This document shows positions 44,862 through 55,700 of a stretch of DNA of 64,000 nucleotides, one piece after another. The stretch is from Asterochloris sp. CNOR1 (taxonomy: Eukaryota > Chlorophyta > Trebouxiophyceae > Trebouxiales > Trebouxiaceae), in contig OZ017758.1 in NCBI GenBank assembly GCA_963969365.1, forward strand, positions 682,001 through 746,000, in the 5' to 3' direction. The position numbers and the translations under genes were made by a program. Within the stretch, counting starts at the first letter, position 1. Each line of letters starts with the position of its first letter. The notes beneath the pieces were generated by a model. That model was not told where the DNA came from and did no database searches. It was given only the letters and a program-made list of their open reading frames with translations.

Positions 44862-47800
44862 TCACATGCGTGCAAGTATGTCTTCGAGGGCATCCCTGCA
44901 TGCAAGAGGGACGTATGAGATAGACCAGGCAGCTTGAAGGCTCTGCACTGCTGCCAGATTCCAAAGCAGAGCGCACAAGACCGACCTGTATGTTGTGCAA
45001 AGGTGATCTGAGATGAGCGACGATGTGAGCACGATTCTCTTGAATCTATGCTTCGGGTCAGGGTCGCCATCGATGATGCTGTGGGAGGGGGTCTTGCTTT
45101 TCCCAGTCTCCCTGGTGATGAAGAGCAGCCTGCCAGGTGCGTACAAGCGGGTGGGTTCAATGAATTTTGCGGCCTCCTCGACAGCAGAGTCCGTTGTAGC
45201 CTGCACGCAGGCGGTGAGGCTTGGCTTCAGTGCACATGCACGCCTGCAAGCGTTCTGCCAGGCCAGCAAAGCGACAAGCACAGCACAGGGAAGCAGCACC
45301 ATTGTTGTTGCCAGCAGACCTCACCTCTGCTGCATCCTGTGCCTCAGTCAACTTGTCTGCCCTGGAGACATATCCCACAAGGTCCCGCAGCCACTTGAAG
45401 GCCTCAACCTGGGGCGCCTTTGCCTGGTCACTAGGACTGCAGCCAGACAGACAAGCATCGTGACAGCCAGGCTGCCTCCAAGCATGGTCTGCAGTGGCAG
45501 CAGCCTGCCCTCATGCCGTGGGCTTGATACACAGTCCATCCTGCCCTGCTCACGCCCACCCAGGTGTCAATAGAAAGCACACAAACCTGCTTGCACTGTC
45601 CTCGCCACCCCCTTGGCCACTGTCACTCGCGCTCTGGCGCTGCAACGCCTGCTGAACGTGGTGTTCCAGGTCCTTTGCTATGCTGCCACCCAGCGTGGAC
45701 GCGGCTGAGGCGGCCATCTGAGACAGCTTGTGTGACAGCACCTGCACGCGACATGTGGCAGCAGCCATCAACACCATGACAGGCTGCAGCTGAGGCCTGT
45801 CATGTTCACACCGCTGTGACCGGCCTCACCTTATCTTTCAGCTGGTCTTCCCAGTTGCTGGCTGCGATTTCCTTGCGCAGGTCCTCAAACGTGGCCAAAC
45901 AGGAGCGCGGAATGACGTCATGCTGCAGCATGCACAACGAGTACTGGTCGTGGCATGCTGGGAGGCATGCATGCATGGTTGCACTGCATGGACAGGCTGC
46001 ACATGTCTGCAGGTGATGTTCACTGTCCAGGAGCTTCTGTTGGTGTTCATTGCAGCTCAGCCTGCAACTGGGAACTTACGGCAGCCATGCTTGGTGACAG
46101 GGACAAGGCTGCAGTTGCTGCTTGTAGCCCCTGAGCTGCAGCTGACATTCACTTCTGGCTACAGCTCAGCTTGCAATGCATGGCAGCAGGTGGTGGCTGC
46201 AGCCAACAGCCTGTGGGTATGAGGCTGCAATGCAACCACCTGGCAGACCACAGTGGTGATGTAGTCCCGACACCGCAGAGCATTCTCCTCGCACACAACA
46301 GGTGGGGTGGCAAAGCCCACGCAGCTCATCTGGGGGTTGCCCCATCTGGTGGCAGCCCCTGTGTCATTGTGCAGCATCATGGCCAGCAATGCAGCCGTGC
46401 CAGCCCCCAGGGAGTGCCCAATGATCTTTAGATCCTGGTACCTGCAGATGCAGACAGTGTGCTGCACTGTTGTAACAGACATGGGCGCTGAGCACATGTC
46501 TAGGCTGGAATCACCATTCAGACAGTGCAGACACATCTGGATGAGCATACGAGGGTGGGTAGCATGCCATGACTGCTTTCTGAAGTGATATGAGGAGCTG
46601 TGAAGACCTTGATTTCTCTTGCTGCTCTAAGGCTAGCTGAACACATATGCTGACGGTCCAGACACAGCCAGTGTGCCTTTCCTGAGTGTACAAATGTCCC
46701 CACAGACATCTCTGGGGATCCACGCTGCCACCTACCCTGTGTCCTGCATGACCTTCGAAACAGTGGTCCCTTCATGCTCCAGCAGCCACCGCGCTGCACG
46801 CAGCATGCCCATGTGCGCCTGCACTGTTGCACCAGACGTTGGGGCTGAGCACATGTGCAGGCGAGTTGGGGCTGAGCACATGTGCAGGCGAGTTGGGGCT
46901 GAGCACATGTGCAGGCGAGTTGGGGCTGAGCACATGTGCAGGCGAGAACCACCAGCTGCATGCCCAGTCTCAGCAGACATCAAGCTGAGCAGACGCGCAA
47001 TTGCTGCCCAACAAACGGTGTCGCTCACCTGACCTCCTTGAAAGTGCTCTGTGCTGCCTGCAGGCACAGGGACAGTCCTGCTGGCAGGAACAAAATTCTT
47101 CTCATTGGCAATGGTGTGAGCTGAAAGTCACAAAGGCTGCAGTGCCGCCCAACAACAGACCCACTGGACTCAACCCAGCAGAGAGCTTCTTGAGCGTCTA
47201 CCTGCCATGTCCGTCAGAGCATCGCTGAGGCTCTTGGTGCCGCGCACGGCCAGAACAACCTGCTTCTGCTCGGGCCGCACCGCAATGCAGAAGCCTGGCT
47301 GGAAGTGGTCCGCCTTGCTGAGGTACTTGACCACATCTTCTTTCTGCAGGGGCGTGGTGCTCTGCTGTAGCTTGCTTTGTCAGGTGCAACACTCAGGGTC
47401 AGGGATGGAGCAGCGCAGAGCTGGCTCGGTCAGATTGTCACATCTGACTTGTTGGACCTATGGCAGAGAGCAAAGCATAGCAATCATGCAGCTGGGCCTG
47501 TCTGATCCAGACCTGGTAACGAGGGGGTGAGCTGAGGGTGGGAGCGCAAAGGGTTCATGGCACTTGATGGCACTTGACTTGCCATAAGCAGGACCCAGGG
47601 GTAGGTGTGCCAGGGCACGACCAGGCAGTCTCATTTGGACCCATACACTCATGATCACCTCGATGCAGCTCAGCTTGCACATCTTCTCAAGGTTGGCTTC
47701 GTACACAGCTGCAAGCACACGTCCTTTGCAGTCAGCAGCTGTGCAGATGCTGTACAGGGCAGAGCATGACGGGCCCCAGCTACATGCAGCTCCCACCATC

Positions 47801-48562
47801 TGCGATCTTGCATTCATCCAGCAGATCCTGGATCAGCTGCCTGCGCAAAGAGCAGCATGCACTCAGATACATCCACCCCCTTGTGGGAAAGGAGCATCAC
47901 AACAGGATCTGGCTTTCATCTGGTCGGCGGGAAGGAGCCGCATCTGCTGCTCAAAGTGTATCAGAGGTTTAGAGGGGGCTCACTTGTCCTGCAGAGGCAT
48001 CCCCTCAATGCTGTCGACTATGCCCTGCTTTGCATGCTGGTCTGCAGCATTGGCAGCAAGCCTGTCAGGGGTAGGGTGCTTGTCGGGCAGAGACGTCATG
48101 CTGGGGATGTTGGGGGGATCATGGTGCTGCCCAGCTCCCCCATCATGCTGAGTGCTGCTTCACCTGCCAGCACCAGCAGCCCAAAGGTCAGATCTCCAAT
48201 GCTCCAAGGACCTGCAAATAGGGCTGACAGTTGGAATGCTGTTGCTCAAGCAGGGACGCTGTCGCCCAAACAGAGAGACCTCCGCACGCAGGCTCACCCA
48301 GATGTCCCCTGGATCGCTTCAGACTCTCAGTGATCACAGCAAAGCCTTCTGATTGAGCACTGCTCTCCTTGCCCTGCACACAGGCCGTGAAGCCGTCAGA
48401 GCTCTTCTGCACATAAGAGCCTCGCGCATTCACAGCGCAGATGCAGCACAGATCAGCTCCACCTGTGCAAACCAGCTGATGCTCTTTTTCTGCTGCCAGA
48501 GCAAAATGCCTGCTGTGCGACGAATCCCAGCTGCATTCAGAGCCTGCATGAGGACCCAGCAT
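44862..48562 (-). CDS. Class 3 lipase, sn1-diacylglycerol-lipase-like
   Basis: Alpha/beta hydrolase that likely cleaves acyl esters of glycerolipids. Thirteen exons close in phase: 48562..48463, 48211..48164, 48041..47984, 47840..47797, 47708..47659, 47343..47202, 46823..46736, 46441..46240, 45922..45830, 45741..45587, 45436..45325, 45200..44986 and 44895..44862, giving 446 residues. The nucleophile elbow is IIGHSLGAGTAALL (Ser187). Upstream is the lipase beta-strand and oxyanion region VVLAVRGTKSLSDALTD. The C-terminal exons carry RLYAPGRLLFITRETG and SSLISDHLCTTYRDALEDIL, where the His matches the catalytic His of DAGL-type enzymes. Exon 48211-48164 encodes a short hydrophobic stretch (DLTFGLLVLA), but no multi-helix membrane domain as in animal DAGL. 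The first exon is Ser/His-rich and not conserved, so the exact start is the least certain part. Confidence 0.9.
46452..46946 (-). repeat. Four-copy 27-bp repeat beside a lipase acceptor, plus a displaced copy
   Basis: From about 46838 to 46946 a 27-bp unit containing GGGGCTGAGCACATGTGCAG occurs four times, nearly identical. On the minus strand it ends 14-15 bp before the acceptor of exon 46823-46736. A decayed relative of the acceptor plus repeat (CTGCACTGTTGTAACAGACA, then GCGCTGAGCACATGT) lies at 46463-46500 in the next intron. Confidence 0.9.
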
Positions 48563-48677
48563 GTGGTCCTATATAGCACAGCCAGACAGGCCCATTGCAG
48601 GCTAGCTTCCAAACAACAAACAATGTACAACCAAAAGTTACTGTTCAACACAGCTGGTCAATGTTTGACTCGAGGTC
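48563..48677. promoter_or_regulatory. 115-bp bidirectional promoter region, lipase / F-box
   Basis: Only 115 bp separate the proposed start codons of divergent genes. A TATATAG element is at 48570-48576, very close to the lipase ATG. If both starts are right, the two transcripts must overlap or have very short leaders. Confidence 0.45.
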
Positions 48678-50263
48678 ATGCACCCTGTTCAGGGCCGGGA
48701 GGCAGCAGCCTGGAGTGTAGACTCGGCACTGAGGCCTGTGAGTCCCAGGTGCATGCAATGGCCACACTCAAGCCCCCTTTCGATACAGGCAACCAGGCAA
48801 CCCTGGCTGCAGGTTGCTGATGAGAGCCAGCTTGTGGCAGAGCTCATAAAAAGAGTGGGTCCTTATGCAGACGCTGCCTTGCTGGAGAGACATCTGCGCG
48901 CAGCCAATGGACGGTTGCACTGGGCAGGTCAGCACAGTCTCTCTGCACCAGCAGCTGCAGATGCGTGTGGCGTCATGCCCTCCTGCCATCATCTTCACCG
49001 ACACTCTGCAGTGAACAGCTACTTTCGCGATGTGTGTGTGGCACGGCATGCTGGGCAGCGCGACTTTGAGCCCAGGAGCAGCTCCCATGTCATTGCAGTG
49101 CGCACACGTGGCGCAGCAGCTGCGCCCAGCAGCAAGCTTAAAGTGCCAGGTGAGCTTTTCTGAACAGGGCGCCCCCTGGCTGCCCTGACTGCATGTTGTT
49201 TTCCGACGTCTGATGGCCACTGTATCGTGGAGCACAACGACCAACAGAGTGCACAGACGCCGTGCCTGCTGCAGGTGGTAGCCAGTCAGATGCGGCCGTG
49301 CTGTCTGAGAACGTGGCTGGGGTGCGCGCTGCCAGCACAGAGGCTGCTGGCCCTGGTGGGTGCCGGCAGGAGCAGGCCTGCCTGCAGCAGCTGCCTGAGA
49401 CACTGTTGGAGTCCATAATGGCCCGGACGGATGTGGCCACAGTCTGCCAGGCAGCCAGCACCTGCCGCACCTTGCACGCAGTGAGCCTTGCTGCCATCCT
49501 GTTGATGGTCTGCACCACGCTGCTTTACAGCACAGCTTGCCGAGAAAGGTTGATGCTGTCTGCACCCCCAGGCCACTTGACAATGTGACACCCATATGGA
49601 GGTGTGCTGCTTGCATGAGCCTGCCACACAGCAGGCAGGACACATGCATTGCACAGCCACAGTCGTGCCATTGTTTGCCCTTTGGTGGGCAGATGCTCCA
49701 CAGCATTGACGCCTTCTGAGCACTGTGCAAATTGTGTGCAGGTGGGAACTTCAGACACTGTGTGGCGGGAGCTGTTCCTACACTTGTGGCCTGGGCGCGG
49801 TTTATCAGCCGCCTCACGGCTGAATGCACGCAGTGCTGCTGCCTTGACTGAGCCGCACATGAAAGCACAGGAAGCCGCCACACAATCAGCCTGCAATGCC
49901 CAGGCATCTGGCACGTCTAGTACTGAACAGAGGCCAGAGCCCGCTGGCACTGGCAGCACAGGAGAGGCCACAGGCTGCCTACAAGCCAAGGCAGAGATCA
50001 ACAGCCTGATGAGAGGGGTCCAGAGCCCTTGGCAGGTTGCCCTCCGCCAACGAGCACAGTGCGAAAGCAGCATGCGCTGTCCAGTGGGAGTGAGTTGCAA
50101 AAGCGCTGTATGCCCAGTACTCTATGGATACCCGAGCCGCGACCTGGTGAATCTCATGCGGGCGCACAAGCTCGTGCTGGCTGGAGACTATCTGCTGGAA
50201 GACCAGCCATGCTGGGCCTGCACTGAGTGCGGGCATCATTGGCTCAAATTTTTCTATGACTGA
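48678..50263 (+). CDS. F-box protein with N-terminal UBA/CUE-like helix bundle and Cys-rich C-terminus
   Basis: Likely substrate receptor of an SCF ubiquitin ligase. Five exons, 48678..48737, 48813..48927, 49012..49149, 49275..49480 and 49742..50263, close in phase to 346 residues. Residues about 21-60 (VAELIKRVGPYADAALLERH, then RAANGRLHWAVNSYF) look like a UBA/CUE-type ubiquitin-binding bundle. The F-box is LQQLPETLLESIMARTDVAT with QAASTCRTLHA, continued in the last exon by VWRELFLHLWP. The C-terminus has a low-complexity linker and then cysteine pairs (CPVGVSC and CWACTECGHHW) that could bind zinc. The first exon (MHPVQGREAAAW) was chosen because its donor, CCT|GTGAGT, is consensus and in phase. 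Confidence 0.82.
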
Positions 50264-50383
50264 AGTGAGTGCCTCGACCCTCTCTGAACGTGCTGTGCAG
50301 GTCTTCCCATGCCTTTTTCATCCCTGCAGTGTTGCTTCTTTGAAGTTGCAGGCTTGGCACCTCCCTCCACTCAAAGCATGTGT

Positions 50384-52304
50384 TCAAGGATTGAGCAATG
50401 CCTCTTGGTCTCCTGAGCAAGGGTGCTTGGTAGGGTCTGGGTAGTACTGGTAGTGCAGTTCGCCGACATCGTCGCCGCGCACCTTTGTCCAGCCCTTCTC
50501 AGTGACGTGGTACACTGCAAGAATCAACATCAGGTGCGCACAAATTGTGCTTGCTGACTACTTCAGAAACAGAACCTGTGAAGTCTAGGGTCCATGCTGC
50601 TCCGACAGCCCCAATGCCACCGCTCACCGCTGACTGTTCCTCCACTGACAGCATCTCTGAAGGTGGCGTGGTAGATGGATCTGCGGCCAAGCTCAATAGC
50701 TTCATCCACAGACAGGTCCCTGCAAAGGGCAGCATGCACTGTTGTGCAAGACTGCAGCACAGCCTGTGTAGTCGGTGCCCTTACTGGCTGCAGCTGGCCA
50801 AGCTGCTCAGTCCCCTGCACGCTGTCCTGCCCGTCGCAGGCCTGCCCACAAGCCCACACGAAGGTCCTGTGCAAAGCACCTGCTCACCACTTGTAACCAT
50901 TGTCCAGCACGCCGTAAGCATACAGGCTGCCAGAGCCCACTGAGAAGATCTGCCCCTTAGTGCGCTGCCCATCGCTGTCCACATAGTACAGGCCAGGGCC
51001 ATGGGGGTCCCAGCCAGCTATCATGGTGCCCTGCGGGGCAGAACGGCAGTCACTGCAGCAGGGCAGCTGGGCCAGGCAGATAGAGCAGCAGTGGTACGGG
51101 TCTGGGCCAGGCAGACTAAGGCTATCTCTGGGCAGCAGCCTCATGCTGGAGCAAGCCAAGCAGGTTCAGCAGCTACTCATGCGCAGCATCATTGTGCTGC
51201 AGGGGAGGGCAACATGCACTGTGCTGGGGAGAACACCAGCAGGCTGCAGCTTATGAAGCCTTTCCAGGCTGCGGCGCCACAATGCAGGCAGGCGATTCAC
51301 TCACGACTGACAGCCCACGCCCCTTGTATGAGTACATGTTGTTGGCAAACAGCTTGGAGGCTGCTGTGACTGTGATGCGTTTGCCATTGTTGAGCTCATA
51401 CAGACGGCACTGCAGCACAGCAGACTATGTCAGTCAGGGCCATGTCCCAAAAGCATGTTTTGCTTGATGTGTGGCAAGCTAGTCAAACGGAGCTGGTGTC
51501 ACTTTGGGGAGAGGGCCACCCTGCTGGAAGTCAGCAGGTATGATGTTATGTACGTTGGGTCAGGCAGCCCCCGCACCTGCATTCCCAGATTCCGCTGCCA
51601 GAACATGCAGTCTGCGGCGCCTCCAGCCATGGTTCCCAAGAGGAAGGGATTGATCTCAATCACCTTCTTCACCGTCTGAGATGCTGCAGTGCATCACAGC
51701 AGAGCTGTCAGGACAACGACTGGTGCTGCTGACTGCCGCTCCAGGTGCAATAGAGCGCATTGCAGGTGCCAGCTGTGCAGGGCCCAGACTGGGCAGGGCC
51801 CAGGCTGGGCAGCACTACGCTACAAGGGCTGGAGGTGGACAGGGCAGCTGACTGCACAGGGACAGGCTGCTGCTGAAGATTGAGCAGCAGGGCCCAGGAC
51901 AAGCCGAGCTGCCCTGGGAAACCTGCTGTGCAGACAGCTGGGCACTCACAGATGTAGGTCCCCTGACTAGCTCTCGAGTCCACTGCAACAATGATCCCGC
52001 CTTGGAACATGAAGCCCAGCGTGGTCGTCCCATGATTGGGCTTTATCATGTTTATTACATCACGGCTGAAGGTGTCCACCTGCGCAAAGGTATGAGTGAG
52101 ACATGGAACGTGATCTTCGGCACATGAATGCCATTGAGACATGAGTTGGTCTTGGCAGCCCTCCAGCAGGCTCACATCTTCTACTTGGGGCAGGGGGAAG
52201 CTGCTCTTGCTGATGTCCTGCAGCTGCATGGGCTCCAGCATCGATTGCCTGCTCATTGCAGGGGCGGGCTCCAGCATGGACGTGTCCAGCATGGCTGCAG
52301 CCAT
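50384..52304 (-). CDS. PSMB5/PBE: 20S proteasome subunit beta type-5 (chymotrypsin-like)
   Basis: Catalytic beta5 subunit of the 20S core. Seven exons, 52304..52176, 52079..51950, 51683..51577, 51409..51305, 51030..50888, 50719..50628 and 50514..50384, close in phase to 278 residues. A 60-residue propeptide precedes the mature N-terminal threonine (NHG|TTTLGF, Thr61). Conserved blocks are [51 protein letters not shown] and [18 protein letters not shown]. The C-terminus reads [15 protein letters not shown] and then a short extra tail. The gene converges with the F-box gene: only 120 bp lie between the stop codons. Confidence 0.97.
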
Positions 52305-52714
52305 GGAGCTGCTGGGGTCTGCCCCTGAGGCCCCTTACAAGGCAATGCCTACAAATCTGGAAGGCCAGCAGCGGTCCAATCACGTGGACACAGATCAGCT
52401 TTTGTCTGCCTGCTACAGGGATGGTCTGTGTGCTGGCTGTGCTCAAAAACGACACAAAACCCCGTTGGTCAAACTTGTTAAACCCTCCGCTTGAGCTATT
52501 GTGCTCCCTTGACAATCTGGTGGAGATCATGCTGCTGTAACTCTCTCCACAACCAATCAGCAGTGATGGCAAAATTCAAGTACAGTGCTGTCACTCCTGA
52601 GGCAAGCCTGGGGCAGTGTGCTTCTTCCCTGATTGGCCAAGGCATCCTGGCCACAGGGCTTGTCGTGCGAATGCTGACACTGTTGACGATGCCTGCCATG
52701 TGCAGCTGCTTGCC
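52305..52714. promoter_or_regulatory. Bidirectional upstream region, proteasome beta5 / kinesin
   Basis: 410 bp between divergent start codons. An open frame from 52567 (MAKFKYSAVTPEASLGQ) is in a different frame from the kinesin start and may be a 5' exon or chance; it has no family match that I recognise. Confidence 0.4.
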
Positions 52715-55700
52715 ATGGCTGAAGAGCTGGAGAGCCTTGGAGGCGGCGATGCCCGTCTGGGGCACTTGACGGTGTGCGTCAAGCCAGCTCTGCTGCAGCA
52801 CATGGCCCACAGCATTCTGACAGCAAGCGGCAATGCTGTGCACCTGCTGGACCCGCGTGCAGCACCCAGCCTGCCCCTGGACCAGCGCAGCAGGACCTTC
52901 AGGCTGCCCAGCTGCAGCCAGGACGGTGACTGGGGTCAGGAGCTGCATGCCAAGCTCGGGCAGGCGAGCCTCAGCTCACCGTCTTCGAGTGGCGTCTTGC
53001 ATTGCCATGTGCCGCAGCTTGCACATGTTGCTGCTTGTGCACTGCTCAGCGTCCAGGCCCCTTGTTGCTGTCGCCGGGGCTGACACCGAAGCCGCAGCAC
53101 AAGCTGTTTGCTGCACCCACGTGACCAGACACAGACTCAGTCCTTGACCTGCAGGACGCAGTGCAGTGGCTGCTGGAGGGTTTTAACAGCGCAGTGATCA
53201 CCTTCGGGCAGGCGGCCACCGGCAAGTCCCTGGCACTGTTTGGCGCGGGGCAGCAGCTGGAGCAGCCCCTGCTGCTCAGCATGCTGAAGGACCTGTTCCG
53301 GCAGGCGCGCAGCTCGGCCGACTACAGGGTGGGCATGGCCTGCTGGGAGCTGCAGGACGGGCGCGTCAGGGGCCTGCTGGCTACCGACCAGCCTGCTGGC
53401 AGCGACCACGGAAGCTGCGCAGGTGAGGGAAAATGCCCTGCAGGGACCTGAGCAGCCTGCCAGCAGCAACCGCAGGAGCTCTGCAGGTGAGGAGCAAAAG
53501 CCCTGATGCCGGCGCCCTGCTGGCCTGCTGGCTGCTGGTTTTGCCCGCCTGGCAGGCAGCGAACTGGGATCTGGTGCGCGCAGAAGCCTATGCTGAGGCA
53601 ACGTCCCTGATGGCACCGCTGCCAGGCCTGATTGAGACCATGCAGGAGCAGCTTGCTGGGTGCACGTCCCACTGCACCATCCTTAAGAGCAGCGCGGCAG
53701 CGCTCCTTTTGTAAACCGAATTAGTGCCCAGACTGCCTCTCCTCACCAGTTACAGGCTTCAGCACACAGCATGCCTGTGTGGAGGTGGCCTCCCTGTCGG
53801 ACGCACAGGATGCGCTGCAGCAGGCGCAGCTGAACAGTGTCAACTGGGCGACCAACTCGAGCGGGCGCCTGCAGCCCGTGAGCAATCGTGCCCACTTCTT
53901 CCTCCAGTTGCAGCTGTACAACAGGCGAGGCTTGCTGTGAATGGTACCTGCTGCTGATGCCTGCTGGTCACAGGGTAAGGCACATCTGTCGTGCAGCCAG
54001 CAGAGCGGCGCTCACACAAAAGGACTGCGAGGACCTGGCAGCAGCTTAGCACCCAAAGCATGCCTGCCATGCTGCACCTCTTACCACGCACACAGCCCAC
54101 AGCACATGTGACAGAGTTGCTGCTGAGATGGAGCAAGGAGGTCTTCAAGATGCAGCACAGTTCTTGCCATCAGCTGAAGCGAGGTCCAGGCACAGCCCAT
54201 GGCATGCTGCTGCAGGAGCACGCAGCACCTGAGCATGCTGCACGTGGTGGACCTGGCAGGTTCCCACTCTCTCAGCGGCGGCAGCACCCTGGCTGGCGGG
54301 GCAGCAGACATTGGTTCAGACGAGGCTCTGCGCCAGCAGGTGACCTCAGCATGTTGTTAGTATTATACTGCACTGATGTGTGCCCAAGCCTCAAGGGAAG
54401 GGATGATTATGATAATGTTAGGATACATGCGCAGATGTTTCAAACAGATCCAAGTGTCATGAGTGAGCTAGGACCTGCCTTGGTGGGCAGCTCCAATGGG
54501 TTGGGCTGCGCATCTCAGGCTGCTGTGTCCATGGGGGTCGCAAATTGCTTTGACAACAGCTGCAATGCCACAGATTGTTGCTTATGGCATGTTGTGTAGG
54601 CTGCTGGCTGGCTTGACAAGGCTGATGCAATTATGGAGGCTGGTTTGACAAGAGCTCTGGTTTCAGGGCATGCATGCATGTCTGGTCGGCTCACAGACTT
54701 TTGCGGTATATGCAGGAACAGCGTGAGCGACGGGCAACTAACCAGGAGCTGTTGGGGGTGACACGCATGATCACAGCTTTGGCACAGGCGCAGACTGCTG
54801 GTGCTTCAGGTGACTGTGGGTGTCAGGGAGGGTGTGTGGGATCTAGTGAGTGCTTCCCTACAAGTAGGGTCACAGCCTGTATGGTGCTTGGCATGCAGCC
54901 TGCTGCAGTCTACACAGCGGTGCAATAATCTGGCCGGCCAAGTGCATGGCAGGGAGGGGCTGCATGACCCAGCTTCAGAAGGTATTATTTGCCAGGTGTG
55001 GCCAAAACAGGGCACTGTGCTGCAGGTGGCAGCACAGTGGTGTCTGTGCAGGACAGCTGGCTGCTGTGCTGGTGCCAAACATGCTTGGCGCTGCACGCCC
55101 ACCATAGCAAGACCTTGTGGCGAGACCTTGTGAGCGAGACCTGTGCCCCATGCTACAGGCAGCAGTCCAGCAGTCTCTGCGCGGGACAGCCGGCTGCTGG
55201 AACAGGTGACCCCGCTGCTGGCAGGCAACTGCCGCACCTTCCTTCTGGCCTGCGTGTCCCCTCACGCTGCGGAGTATCTGGACAGCCTCAACACCCTGCG
55301 CATTGCCAGCAGGGCTCAGGGCATCAAGGTGATTCAAAACAGATTCAACACAAATGTTTCTGAGATCTGTACTGTGTGGCATAGGTGATGTGAGCTCAGC
55401 ATGCTTCATGCATAGTTAATTGAGAGCCTGTATTGAATCAGCGGCATCTGTTGTCTCTGGGCCCATGGCATGCCCTTGTGAAGGTTGTGTCCTCTGCAAA
55501 GTTCAGCTCCTGTACACTGGCAGCTCAGGGGTTTGCTTGCATGCCTGGGCCCAAAGTCTGGCCCGAACTGCTGCAGACCGCCTGCATGAGGCTGGGGCAG
55601 GTGGCACCAGAGGCCATCCGGCTGGTACCTCTCTGGAGGGCGCTGTCATGGAATGCTGCACAGGCCCGGACGCCGCAGCCACAGCCCGTCCCAAGGTGGA

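Noticed and set aside
46838-46946. Possible CRISPR-like array
   Set aside because: Four direct 27-bp copies without spacers, inside an intron of a eukaryotic gene; this is a minisatellite.
48768-49907. 379-codon open frame on the minus strand
   Set aside because: Antisense to the F-box gene, whose five exons close in phase; no conserved motif in the antisense product.
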